Below, piece by piece: positions 41,997 to 49,354 of a stretch of DNA of 64,000 nucleotides. The stretch spans positions 1 to 64,000 of the forward strand of contig CAWFGV010000005.1 in the NCBI GenBank assembly GCA_963815445.1. The letters are read 5' to 3'. Position numbers and translations under genes: made by a program. The notes beneath the pieces were generated by a model that saw only the letters and a list, made by a program, of their open reading frames with translations, did no database searches and was not told the DNA's origin. Every line of letters starts with the position of its first letter. Position 1 is the first letter of the stretch. This stretch comes from JANLYC01 sp963815445. GTDB lineage: Bacteria > Actinomycetota > Actinomycetes > Propionibacteriales > Nocardioidaceae.

Positions 41997-43043
41997 TCAC
42001 GCGGGATAGATGGTGACCTCAGTGGCCTTGACCGAGGCCCAGATCGGTCGGCCGGGGAGCAGCTCCAGGGTCGCCACGGCAGCGGGCGTGATGTCGGCGA
42101 GCAACGGGACGGCGGCGTCGATCTGGACCCGGACGGCGTCGCCATGGGGTGCGATCGACGTGATGGTGCCACGCCAGACGTTGCGGGGACTGCCGCTCGG
42201 TTGTTCGCCGAACAGGCTGACAGCCGACGGGGAGAAGGCAGCGAAGGCCTGACCGGTCAGCGGTTCGGCGGCCATCAGGGTGGCTCCAGCACCGACGTCG
42301 ATGGCGCCTTTGACGGCTGCACCGCGGACGAGGTTGAGCCCGACAAGAGCCGCCACGTGGTGAGTGCGGGGTTGGGCGGCGACCTCGGACGGCGTACCAG
42401 CCTGTGCGATCGAGCCCTGGTCGAGGACCACCAAGCGGTCAGTCATCACCATCGCGTCGAGCGCCGTGTGGGTCACCACCACGCAGACACCGTGGAAGTC
42501 GAGGAGGTGCCGTCGAAGCTGGGTGCGCAGCCCCATGGCGCCGGCAGCATCGAGAGCCGCCGTCGGCTCGTCGAGCAGCAGCATCCGCGGCTCGGCCGCG
42601 AGCGCTCGTGCGATGGCTACCCGCTGCGCCTGACCGCCCGACATCTCGCGCGGGCGGCGATGAGCGAGATCGGCGATCTCGAGACTCTCGAGCCATGCGA
42701 GCGCCATGGTGCGGGACTCTCGGCGGGAAGCTCCCGTCGACCGCGGTCCGAACGCCACGTTGTCGAGAGCGGTGAGATGCGGGAACAGCAGATGATCCTG
42801 GAAGACGAACCCGACGGGCCGTTGGTGCGCCGGGACGTGGACCGATCGGCTCGACAGCACCGCACCGTCGACGCTGATCGTGCCGTCGTCGACGGGGAGG
42901 AGTCCGGCGAGTGCTCGCAGCGTGGTCGACTTGCCAGCGCCGTTGGCGCCGATCAGGCCAACCACCTCGCCTGGCTGGGCGGTCAGGTCGATCGTGGTCG
43001 TGTGGGCTGGGCGGCGTACGACGAAATGCGCGTCCAGCGTCAT
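41997..43043 (-). CDS. modC: Molybdate ABC transporter ATPase
   Basis: 348-aa ATPase for molybdate uptake. Walker A is GANGAGKST (32-40), signature MSGGQAQR, Walker B MLLLDEP. A C-terminal Mop/TOBE domain (about 285-345: VWRGTITSIAPHGDAVRVQI) senses oxyanion. The ATG overlaps the modB stop (ATGA). Last gene of regulator-modA-modB-modC. Confidence 0.92.
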   Translation of the reverse strand: MTLDAHFVVRRPAHTTTIDLTAQPGEVVGLIGANGAGKSTTLRALAGLLPVDDGTISVDGAVLSSRSVHVPAHQRPVGFVFQDHLLFPHLTALDNVAFGPRSTGASRRESRTMALAWLESLEIADLAHRRPREMSGGQAQRVAIARALAAEPRMLLLDEPTAALDAAGAMGLRTQLRRHLLDFHGVCVVVTHTALDAMVMTDRLVVLDQGSIAQAGTPSEVAAQPRTHHVAALVGLNLVRGAAVKGAIDVGAGATLMAAEPLTGQAFAAFSPSAVSLFGEQPSGSPRNVWRGTITSIAPHGDAVRVQIDAAVPLLADITPAAVATLELLPGRPIWASVKATEVTIYPA

Positions 43044-43849
43044 CGGGCAGCGCCGGACAGCCAGCGTTCGCGCAGCAGGACGAGCACGGCGACCGAGACC
43101 ACGATGAGGACCAGGCTCAACGCGATGGCGCCGTCGGGGTTGGTCTGGAAGCTCAGGTAGATCGCGGACGGCATCGTGCGGGTGGTGCCGGGGAAGTTGC
43201 CGGCGAACGTGATCGTGGCGCCGAACTCACCGAGCGCGCGTGCCCAGCAGAGGACCGCTCCGGCCACGACACCGGGCAGGGCGAGCGGGAGCGTGACGCG
43301 GCGGAAGGTCGACCAGCGGGAGGCGCCGAGGGTGGCGGCGGCCTCGTCGTACCGCTCGTCCGATGCGCGGAATGCGCCCTCGACGCTGATCACCAGGAAC
43401 GGCAGGGCGACAAACGTCTGTGCCATGACGACGGCGGCGGTCGTGAACGGCAGGGTGAGGCCGAACGCCAGGTCGAGCTGTTTGCCGACCAGGCCGTTGC
43501 GGCCGAAGGCCATGAGCAGGGCAACCCCACCGACCACCGGTGGGAGGACCAGCGGCAACGTCACCAGAGCGCGGACGAGCCGCCTTCCGCGAAACGCCGT
43601 ACGGGCCAGCAACCAGGCAAGCGGTACGCCGAGCAGGAGGCAGATCAGCGTGGACGCCAGCGTGGTTCGAAGGCTCAGCAGGAGGGCCTGACGCGCCTCG
43701 GTGCTGGACAGGTCGGCGCCGAGCGAGCCCCAGGGAGCGCGGACGAAAATGGCCACGATCGGGATCACGAGGAAGACGATGGCCAGCACGGCCGGTACGG
43801 TCAGGCCGAGAGGTGATCGTCCGTGCACCTGGCTGGCCCGGGTCGTCAC
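43040..43849 (-). CDS. modB: Molybdate ABC transporter permease
   Basis: 269-aa inner-membrane permease with about six TM helices. The coupling EAA loop is YDEAAATLGASRWSTFRRVTLPLALPG, and GRNGLVGKQL and ARALGEFGATITFAGN are typical of ModB. The GTG at 43849 overlaps the modA stop (GTGA). Translationally coupled at both ends. Confidence 0.92.
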   Translation of the reverse strand: MTTRASQVHGRSPLGLTVPAVLAIVFLVIPIVAIFVRAPWGSLGADLSSTEARQALLLSLRTTLASTLICLLLGVPLAWLLARTAFRGRRLVRALVTLPLVLPPVVGGVALLMAFGRNGLVGKQLDLAFGLTLPFTTAAVVMAQTFVALPFLVISVEGAFRASDERYDEAAATLGASRWSTFRRVTLPLALPGVVAGAVLCWARALGEFGATITFAGNFPGTTRTMPSAIYLSFQTNPDGAIALSLVLIVVSVAVLVLLRERWLSGAAR

Positions 43850-44616
43850 GGTGCTGCCCCGAAGCCGGCGGCGGTCAGCACGCCCTGACCTGCTTGGGAG
43901 TCGACGAGCTGGACCCACTGCTTCGCGAGGTCGGTCTCGCTGGAGTCCTTGACGACGCCGATGAAATAGGGGTTGACCACGTCGACGCCGGGCGCGATGT
44001 CGACGGTCGCGACGTCGTTGCCTGCGGCGTGTGCATCGGTGACATAGACGATGCCGGCGTCAGTCTCGCCGAGGGTCACCTTGGTCAACACGGCCTTGAC
44101 GTCCTGCTCGAGCGACCTGGGCTGGGTCGTGATGCCGCCATTGGCCAAGATCGTGGCAGCAGCAGCGCCGCAGGGAACGGAGGGGTCACACGCGACGAAG
44201 CTCGCGCCGGCGAGGTCGTCGATCGACGTGATGTGGCCCGGGTTGCTCGGCGGCGTGACGATGACCATGGTGTTGGTGGCGAACTGTGTCGGCGCAGCTG
44301 CGAGGTCACCCGCGTCGGACACGATCCCGATGCTCTTGTCGTCTGCCGTTGCGATGACGTCGGCCGGCGATCCGGAGGTGATCTGCTCGGCAAGTGCGCT
44401 GCTCGACCCGAAGGAGATCTGGACCTTGACCCCGGGGTGGTCCTTCTCGAAGCTCGCCTCGAGGCTCGTGAACGTCTCGGTCAGCGAGGCCGCCGCGAAG
44501 ACGGTGAGCGTGGTGTCCCCACCGTTGCTGCAGCCGGCCAGACCGGCGCACAGGAGCAGCAGACCCGCTCCGATGGAGGCCGGCCGCTGCGTCGACCGTC
44601 GGCCGACCGTGATCAT
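43846..44616 (-). CDS. modA: Molybdate-binding lipoprotein
   Basis: 256-aa receptor. The signal peptide ends in a lipobox LAGC (Cys29). The mature part has the ModA pattern LTVFAAASLTETFTSLEASFE, VQISFGSSSALAEQI, GSPADVIATADDKSI and a C-terminal hinge YVTDAHAAG. The ATG at 44616 overlaps the stop of the upstream regulator gene. Molybdate rather than tungstate is the default reading and cannot be distinguished here. Confidence 0.92.
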   Translation of the reverse strand: MITVGRRSTQRPASIGAGLLLLCAGLAGCSNGGDTTLTVFAAASLTETFTSLEASFEKDHPGVKVQISFGSSSALAEQITSGSPADVIATADDKSIGIVSDAGDLAAAPTQFATNTMVIVTPPSNPGHITSIDDLAGASFVACDPSVPCGAAAATILANGGITTQPRSLEQDVKAVLTKVTLGETDAGIVYVTDAHAAGNDVATVDIAPGVDVVNPYFIGVVKDSSETDLAKQWVQLVDSQAGQGVLTAAGFGAAP

Positions 44617-45017
44617 GCCGGCACCTCGACGACGACGTTGGTCGCCTTGATCGAGGCGACGGCTACCACGCCGGGATCGAGTCCGAGGGCGTCCGCGGCT
44701 TCGCGGCTCATCAGCGACACGACCCGGTAGGGCCCGCAGCACAGCTCGACCTGCGCCATCACCGCGTCGCGTTTGACGTCGGTGACGATGCCCCGCAGGT
44801 GGTTGCGCGCGCTGACCCGGTGCGACGCGGCTCGGGCGCCGTCGGCGGGGATCTCCGCCAGGCCGCGGGCCAGGGCGGCGAGAGCGGTGCCCTCGACTCC
44901 CGCATGGCCGTCGTCGGTGCGGGCGGATGGGAACCGGCCGGCGTCTGCCCACCGGCGTACGGTGTCGTCGCTGACGCCGAGCAGGCTGGCCGCCTCGGCG
45001 AGTCGGTAGATCGTCAT
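44613..45017 (-). CDS. HTH-Mop (TOBE) molybdate-responsive regulator
   Basis: 134-aa protein joining an excisionase/MerR-like HTH (1-40: LAEAASLLGVSDDTVRRWADAGRFP) to a single Mop domain (about 67-134: SARNHLRGIVTDVKRDAVMAQVEL). This is the actinobacterial alternative to ModE: the Mop domain binds oxyanion and the HTH controls mod genes. First gene of the mod operon, coupled to modA by an ATGA overlap. Two palindromes at its promoter are its probable targets. Confidence 0.85.
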   Translation of the reverse strand: MTIYRLAEAASLLGVSDDTVRRWADAGRFPSARTDDGHAGVEGTALAALARGLAEIPADGARAASHRVSARNHLRGIVTDVKRDAVMAQVELCCGPYRVVSLMSREAADALGLDPGVVAVASIKATNVVVEVPA

Positions 45018-45024
45018 ACGTGGC

Positions 45025-45030
45025 AGTCTA
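45025..45030 (-). promoter_or_regulatory. Leaderless -10 box of the mod operon
   Basis: TAGACT on the minus strand, 7 nt before the ATG at 45017. Its first base is shared with the proximal palindrome. Confidence 0.6.
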
Positions 45031-45045
45031 TCCGCATCTGCGGAT
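45030..45045. promoter_or_regulatory. Proximal operator of the mod operon
   Basis: ATCCGCATCTGCGGAT, a perfect 7+2+7 palindrome touching the -10 box. It shares the core CCGCA-N2-TGCGG with the distal site. Confidence 0.7.
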
Positions 45046-45062
45046 CAGGATTCGGCATCGAT

Positions 45063-45076
45063 ACCGCAAGTGCGGT
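45063..45076. promoter_or_regulatory. Distal operator of the mod operon
   Basis: ACCGCAAGTGCGGT, a perfect 6+2+6 palindrome whose centre is 32 bp (three helical turns) from the proximal one. Binding of both by one regulator dimer each is plausible. Confidence 0.65.
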
Positions 45077-45136
45077 TCGGATGGGGATCGCGGGACCTAC
45101 GGATGGGTGCCGGCACCGGCGCGGGACAATGGACGG

Positions 45137-45667
45137 GTGAGCGAGACAAGGAGCGGCTACCGCTCGAGCGTGTCCGGGCTGGTCGGGGCTCTGCTCGTGT
45201 CGCTGGCCTTGATCGCGTGCTTCTTCGCGTTCTCGTTCTTCCAGCGCGGTAGCTCGACCGATCCCGCGCCCACCGTGGACTACTCCGGGGCGCTCGCGCA
45301 GGCCCGGTCGCAGGCGCCGTTCGCGGTGCTCGCCCCGGCTCAGCTTCCCGGCGGGTGGCGAGCGACGAGTGTCGAGTGGAGCGGCAGTGGTCCGGAGAAC
45401 GCGTGGCACCTGGGCGTGTTGACCAACCACGACGAGTACGTCGGTCTCGAGCAAGGTAACGCGGTCGCCCAGACCTTCATCGCCGAACACACCCGTGCCA
45501 ACGATCCGGGGGCACCGGTGCAGATCGAGGGCCAGACCTGGCAGACCCTGACGTCGGGGAGTGAGACCGCCCTCGTCCTCACCGGTGACGGCGTGACCAC
45601 CCTCGTGACCGGTACGGCGCCCCGGTCAGACCTCGTGACCTTCGCCGCTTCCCTGTCCCCCTCCTGA
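45137..45667 (+). CDS. DUF4245 membrane-anchored protein
   Basis: 176-aa protein with an N-terminal TM helix (about 13-35: VGALLVSLALIACFFAFSFF) and an extracytoplasmic domain matching DUF4245 (FAVLAPAQLPGGWRATSVEW, WHLGVLTNHDEYVGLEQ). In actinobacteria it is usually beside glpX/xseB, as here. Function unknown. The GTG at 45137 has GACAAT 6 nt upstream. Confidence 0.82.
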   Translation: MSETRSGYRSSVSGLVGALLVSLALIACFFAFSFFQRGSSTDPAPTVDYSGALAQARSQAPFAVLAPAQLPGGWRATSVEWSGSGPENAWHLGVLTNHDEYVGLEQGNAVAQTFIAEHTRANDPGAPVQIEGQTWQTLTSGSETALVLTGDGVTTLVTGTAPRSDLVTFAASLSPS

Positions 45668-45708
45668 CCGCCATACTCCCAGCTGCCCTCGCTCCAACTG
45701 CCCCCGCT

Positions 45709-45811
45709 GGCCGTGCGTTTGCCTAGTAAACAAGCCACTTACCTTCTGAACTAGGCGCATTTGCCTTGTGACGAAGCCACCTGGCTTGTTAACAAGGCAA
45801 ACGCCACGGCC
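45709..45811. repeat. 103-bp double-hairpin intergenic element, copy B (inverted)
   Basis: Starts GGCCGTGCGTTTGCCTAGT and ends ACAAGGCAAACGCCACGGCC. The second hairpin pairs 45757-45769 with 45792-45804 (13 positions, one G-T), with the same inner AAGCCA/TGGCTT stem as copy A. The first hairpin pairs GCCTAGT (45721-45727) with ACTAGGC (45750-45756). It aligns with the reverse complement of copy A and likewise lies between two convergent genes. Confidence 0.8.
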
Positions 45812-45820
45812 AGAAGGGAG

Positions 45821-46081
45821 TCAGGCGGAGGAGTCGGCGGCGGGAGACTTGGCCATGACGGCGTCGAGGCGGGCGCGGGCGCCGTCCAGCCAACGTTGGC
45901 AGATGGCCGCCAGCTGCTCGCCGCGCTCCCACAGCTCGATCGACTCCTGCAGCGTCGTGCCACCGGCCTCCAGGCGCTGTACGACGCTCACCAGCTCGTC
46001 GCGGGCCTCCTCATAGCTCAGCTGGTCATCGCCACCACCATTCGCGTCACCGGTCGCGGGAGGGGGCGTGGCTTCAGACAT
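45821..46081 (-). CDS. xseB: Exodeoxyribonuclease VII small subunit
   Basis: 86-aa helical subunit that coats the XseA core. It carries the family helix pair LSYEEARDELVSVVQRLEAGGTTLQESIELWERGEQLAAICQRWLDGARARL. The ATG at 46081 overlaps the stop of a 48-codon ORF created by duplication of this very start region. The residues after the ATG (SEATPPPAT) recur in that ORF. Confidence 0.92.
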   Translation of the reverse strand: MSEATPPPATGDANGGGDDQLSYEEARDELVSVVQRLEAGGTTLQESIELWERGEQLAAICQRWLDGARARLDAVMAKSPAADSSA

Positions 46082-46241
46082 GGTGGCTTCCTTGGTCGCC
46101 GGTCGTGCTCGTGGTCGCGGTCGCGGGAGGGGGCGTGGCTTCAGACATGGTGGCTTCCTTGGTCGCCGGTCGTGCTCGTGGTCGTGCTCGCGTCGCGCGA
46201 GGGAGCGTGGTCTCAGACATGGTGGCTTCCTTGGTCGGCTC
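46053..46241 (-). repeat. Imperfect tandem triplication of the xseA/xseB junction
   Basis: Three copies of a 67-72-bp segment centred on the start codon of xseB. The shared word gacatggtggcttcc begins at 46077, 46144 and 46216. The two copies nearest xseB are almost identical; the copy at the xseA end has several changes. Each copy contains an ATG with the same surroundings. Confidence 0.9.
46074..46220 (-). CDS. 48-aa coupling ORF made by the duplication
   Basis: Begins with the ATG of the copy overlapping the xseA stop and runs through the next copy, whose ATG is in the same frame. It ends in a TGA that overlaps the true xseB ATG. Its last residues (DQGSHHV) repeat the last residues of XseA, and an internal MSEATPPPAT repeats the start of XseB. 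A product is probably not functional in itself; the ORF may keep ribosomes moving from xseA to xseB. Confidence 0.5.
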   Translation of the reverse strand: MSETTLPRATRARPRARPATKEATMSEATPPPATATTSTTGDQGSHHV

Positions 46242-47496
46242 GGTCATCGGCGGTGTTGGCGGCCGGGGTGTCCGGGTGGTCGGGATGGGTCTCGTCGACC
46301 GTGGACGTGAACCGCCCGTCGGCGAGGCGGGTGTCGACGCGGGCGCCGGGCGCCAGGTCTTCGGTCGACGTGATCACGGCACCGCCTGCGGTCTGCACGA
46401 CCGCGTAGCCGCGCTGCAGGGTGGCCAGCGGCGACAACGACCGAACTCGCGCCAGCTGATGAACGAGGTCGTCGCTGGCCCGGGTCAACCGGTGGTCGAC
46501 CGTACGGCGCGTCCGTGCCACGAGTTCGTCGACGCGCCCGGTGAGCTCGTCGAAGATCCGGTGCGGATCGGCCAGGACCGGTCTCGAGCGGATGGTCGAC
46601 AACCCCTGCTGTTCGCGGTGCACGGCGCTCGACATCACGAACCGGCCGCGGTCGCGGACCGCCATGACCTTGTGCAGCTCTTCGACCACGTCAGGCACGA
46701 CGCGCTTGGCGGCGTCGGTCGGCGTCGAAGCACGCAGGTCGGCCACGAGGTCGAGCAGCGGCTGGTCCTCCTCGTGCCCGATCGCGCTGACCACCGGCGT
46801 CGTGCATGCCGCCACCGCCCGGACCAAACCCTCGTCGGAGAACGGCAGCAGGTCCTCGAGCGCTCCGCCGCCACGCGACACGATGATCACGTCGATCTCG
46901 GGGGCCTTGTCGAGCTGGCGCAGCGCTTCGATGATCTGCCGGGCTGAGTCGTGACCCTGCACGCTGACGTTCTCGACGCGGAACGAGACCCCTGGCCAGC
47001 GCCGTCGCGCGTTGTCGATCACATCGCGCTCAGCCGCCGAGTCGCGCCCCGTGATAAGCCCGATCAATCGCGGCAGAAACGGGAGCCGACGCTTGCGGGC
47101 CGGGTCGAACAGGCCCTCGGCAGCCAAGAGCTGTCGGCGCTGCTCGATCCGGGCCAGCAGCTCGCCGACGCCGACTGGGCGGATCTCCTTCGCCACCAGG
47201 GACAGCGAGCCACGTGGCACGAAGTAGCTGAACTTGGCGAACACCACCACACGAGCGCCCTCGGTGATCGGCGTTGCCATCGCGTCGAGAACGGACCGGT
47301 GGCAGGTCACCTGGACCGATACCTCGGCCAGGGGGTCCCGCAGGGTCAAGAACACCGTCGGTGCGGACGGCCGACGGGTGAGCTGCGCGATCTGCCCCTC
47401 GACCCAGACGGGGCCGAGGCGGTTGATGTAGCCGGTCATCGCGTTCGCGATCACGCGGACGGGTGCCGGTTGCTCCAAGCTGGTGTCGAGGGCCAC
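46213..47496 (-). CDS. xseA: Exodeoxyribonuclease VII large subunit
   Basis: 427-aa catalytic subunit degrading single-stranded DNA in both directions. The N-terminal OB domain has VWVEGQIAQL, then the nuclease core GLITGRDSAAERDVI, VIIVSRGGGALEDLLPF and SAIGHEEDQPLLDLVADLRASTPTDAAK (family motifs). The GTG at 47496 has TAGCCT 6 nt upstream. The C-terminus (DQGSHHV) overlaps the first of three repeated junction copies. Confidence 0.94.
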   Translation of the reverse strand: MALDTSLEQPAPVRVIANAMTGYINRLGPVWVEGQIAQLTRRPSAPTVFLTLRDPLAEVSVQVTCHRSVLDAMATPITEGARVVVFAKFSYFVPRGSLSLVAKEIRPVGVGELLARIEQRRQLLAAEGLFDPARKRRLPFLPRLIGLITGRDSAAERDVIDNARRRWPGVSFRVENVSVQGHDSARQIIEALRQLDKAPEIDVIIVSRGGGALEDLLPFSDEGLVRAVAACTTPVVSAIGHEEDQPLLDLVADLRASTPTDAAKRVVPDVVEELHKVMAVRDRGRFVMSSAVHREQQGLSTIRSRPVLADPHRIFDELTGRVDELVARTRRTVDHRLTRASDDLVHQLARVRSLSPLATLQRGYAVVQTAGGAVITSTEDLAPGARVDTRLADGRFTSTVDETHPDHPDTPAANTADDRADQGSHHV

Positions 47497-47502
47497 AGAC
47501 CG

Positions 47503-47508
47503 AGGCTA
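47503..47508 (-). promoter_or_regulatory. Leaderless -10 box of xseA-xseB
   Basis: TAGCCT on the minus strand, 6 nt before the GTG at 47496. Confidence 0.5.
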
Positions 47509-47601
47509 GTGGCCTGGGCTCGCGGAGTGGGACACGCCACAGCTGATGTGGACGAGCGTCGGGGCGCGACTGCGCGTTTGGGCGTCGTAGGCCGGCGCGC
47601 C

Positions 47602-47607
47602 TACGAT
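47602..47607 (+). promoter_or_regulatory. Leaderless -10 box of ispH
   Basis: TACGAT, 7 nt before the ATG at 47615. This favours that start over an ATG 9 nt upstream which would fall inside the box spacing. Confidence 0.55.
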
Positions 47608-47614
47608 GGCAGGC

Positions 47615-48643
47615 ATGTCCGCCTCGCCGTCCGACCTCGCAGGTACGCCGTCTCAGGCCTCGACGACGACCCCGCAGCCGGGTGACCGCACCGTCCTGCT
47701 CGCAGCGCCGCGTGGCTACTGCGCCGGAGTCGACCGCGCCGTGATCACCGTCGAGAAGGCGCTGGACCTCTACGGGCCGCCCGTCTACGTGCGCAAGCAG
47801 ATCGTGCACAACAAGCACGTCGTTCGCACCCTCGAGGAGCGCGGCGCGATCTTCGTCGAGGAGCTCGAGCAGGTTCCCGAGGGTTCGACGGTCGTCTTTT
47901 CGGCCCACGGCGTCTCGCCGGCGGTCCACGAGCAGGCCGCCGAGCGCCACCTCAAGACCATCGACGCGACCTGTCCCCTGGTGACAAAGGTCCACAACGA
48001 GGCACGCCGGTTCGCCGACGACGACTACGACATCCTGCTGATAGGCCACGAGGGCCACGAGGAGGTCGAGGGCACGGCAGGTGAGGCACCGCAGCACATC
48101 CGCCTCGTGCAGAGCCCTGGCGACGTGCCCGACATCGAGGTCCGCGATCCGAACCGGGTCGCCTGGCTGTCGCAGACCACCTTGTCGGTCGACGAGACGA
48201 TGGAGACCGTGGAGCGGATCCGCGAGCAGTTCCCCAACCTGCTCGACCCGCCGTCTGACGACATCTGCTACGCGACCCAGAACCGCCAGCAAGCGGTCAA
48301 GGAGATCGCGAAGGGCGCTGACCTGGTGCTGGTGGTCGGCTCCGGGAACTCCAGCAACTCCGTCCGCCTGGTCGAGGTGGCGCTCGAGGCCGGTGCCAAG
48401 GCGTCGTACCGCGTCGATGACGCGTCGGAGATCGACGAGTCCTGGCTCGAGGGCGTCGAGTCGGTCGGTGTCACCTCGGGCGCATCGGTGCCCGAGGACC
48501 TGGTCGACGGTGTGCTCGACTTCCTGGGCGCGCGGGGCTATCCCACGGCGCGGGCCGTCCACACGGCCGAGGAGTCGCTGATCTTCGCCCTCCCACCCGA
48601 ACTACGCCGGGACATGCGAGACGCGGAGACTACGCCGAGCTGA
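47615..48643 (+). CDS. ispH: 4-Hydroxy-3-methylbut-2-enyl diphosphate reductase
   Basis: Last enzyme of the MEP isoprenoid pathway, a [4Fe-4S] reductase giving IPP and DMAPP. The three cluster cysteines are Cys36 (APRGYCAGVDRA), Cys120 (DATCPLVTKVH) and Cys218 (DDICYATQNRQ). The substrate motif is IGHEGHEEVEGT. The 342-aa length is normal. Divergent from xseA, a very conserved actinobacterial arrangement. It feeds uppS in this window. Confidence 0.96.
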   Translation: MSASPSDLAGTPSQASTTTPQPGDRTVLLAAPRGYCAGVDRAVITVEKALDLYGPPVYVRKQIVHNKHVVRTLEERGAIFVEELEQVPEGSTVVFSAHGVSPAVHEQAAERHLKTIDATCPLVTKVHNEARRFADDDYDILLIGHEGHEEVEGTAGEAPQHIRLVQSPGDVPDIEVRDPNRVAWLSQTTLSVDETMETVERIREQFPNLLDPPSDDICYATQNRQQAVKEIAKGADLVLVVGSGNSSNSVRLVEVALEAGAKASYRVDDASEIDESWLEGVESVGVTSGASVPEDLVDGVLDFLGARGYPTARAVHTAEESLIFALPPELRRDMRDAETTPS

Positions 48644-48646
48644 TCG

Positions 48647-49237
48647 TCAGCGGTGGCGATGGTGCGCCGCGCGACCCGCGACCGTGACCAGGGCGGTGGC
48701 GTAGCCGAACACCAGGGCTCCCGCATGGGACGTCAGCCCGGTGAGGAAGGTCTGTGCCAGGCCGCCCGACGCGACGAACGTGCTCGGTGCCAGCAGGGCG
48801 ACCATGCCGATGGCCGCCCCGAACACCAGCGGCGGCAGGACTCCCGAGGTGAAGAGGTCGTGCCCGCGCACGGCCATCGCGGTGACCAGGCAGATCACGA
48901 CGAACGTGAGGTCGAAGAAGTACGTCAGTCGCCCGGTCAGCGCGAAGTCGAAGGCCACGACGAGACCGGTGGTCACGCCGGCCACGAGGACGACGCCGCG
49001 CCCCGGCATCCCCGGCAGGGACTCGTAGACCGTGGAGCGTGGTAGGTGTCGAACCGGGCCTCGTTCGTAGGAGTCATCGACGTACGCTTCCTCGTCGAGG
49101 TCGATGCCGTCTGCGGCCCTGTCGAGCGCGCTGTCATCCTCGAGCGGCTCGACGGACGCCGGCACGTCGCCGACCACCAGGTCGGGCGCGTACTGGTCGA
49201 AGGGGGTGTCCGTGGTCGGGTGTGGCGAAGTGGACAT
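48647..49237 (-). CDS. DUF6542-type integral membrane protein
   Basis: 196-aa protein: acidic disordered N-terminus (about 1-85), then about four TM helices (GVVLVAGVTTGLVVAFDFAL, FDLTFVVICLVTAMAV, VLPPLVFGAAIGMVALL, ALVFGYATALVTVAG). It matches DUF6542, found next to ispH in actinobacteria. Function unknown. The ATG at 49237 has GGGAGG 6 nt upstream. Convergent with ispH, stops 3 bp apart. Confidence 0.75.
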   Translation of the reverse strand: MSTSPHPTTDTPFDQYAPDLVVGDVPASVEPLEDDSALDRAADGIDLDEEAYVDDSYERGPVRHLPRSTVYESLPGMPGRGVVLVAGVTTGLVVAFDFALTGRLTYFFDLTFVVICLVTAMAVRGHDLFTSGVLPPLVFGAAIGMVALLAPSTFVASGGLAQTFLTGLTSHAGALVFGYATALVTVAGRAAHHRHR

Positions 49238-49354
49238 GGGTCGCCTCCCTAGCCGGTTCGTCACCCCACGGTACGGCGAGGAGGCCGTCCGGCCGTGGCG
49301 CCGCGCCGAGCCTGCGCAACCACGTTGTCGCAGGTCAGGAGGACGCGGGACGGC

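Noticed and set aside
46068..46310. Repetitive plus-strand frame across the xseA/xseB repeat
   Set aside because: Low-complexity Arg/Gly translation of the tandem duplication; no start signal, antisense to xse genes.
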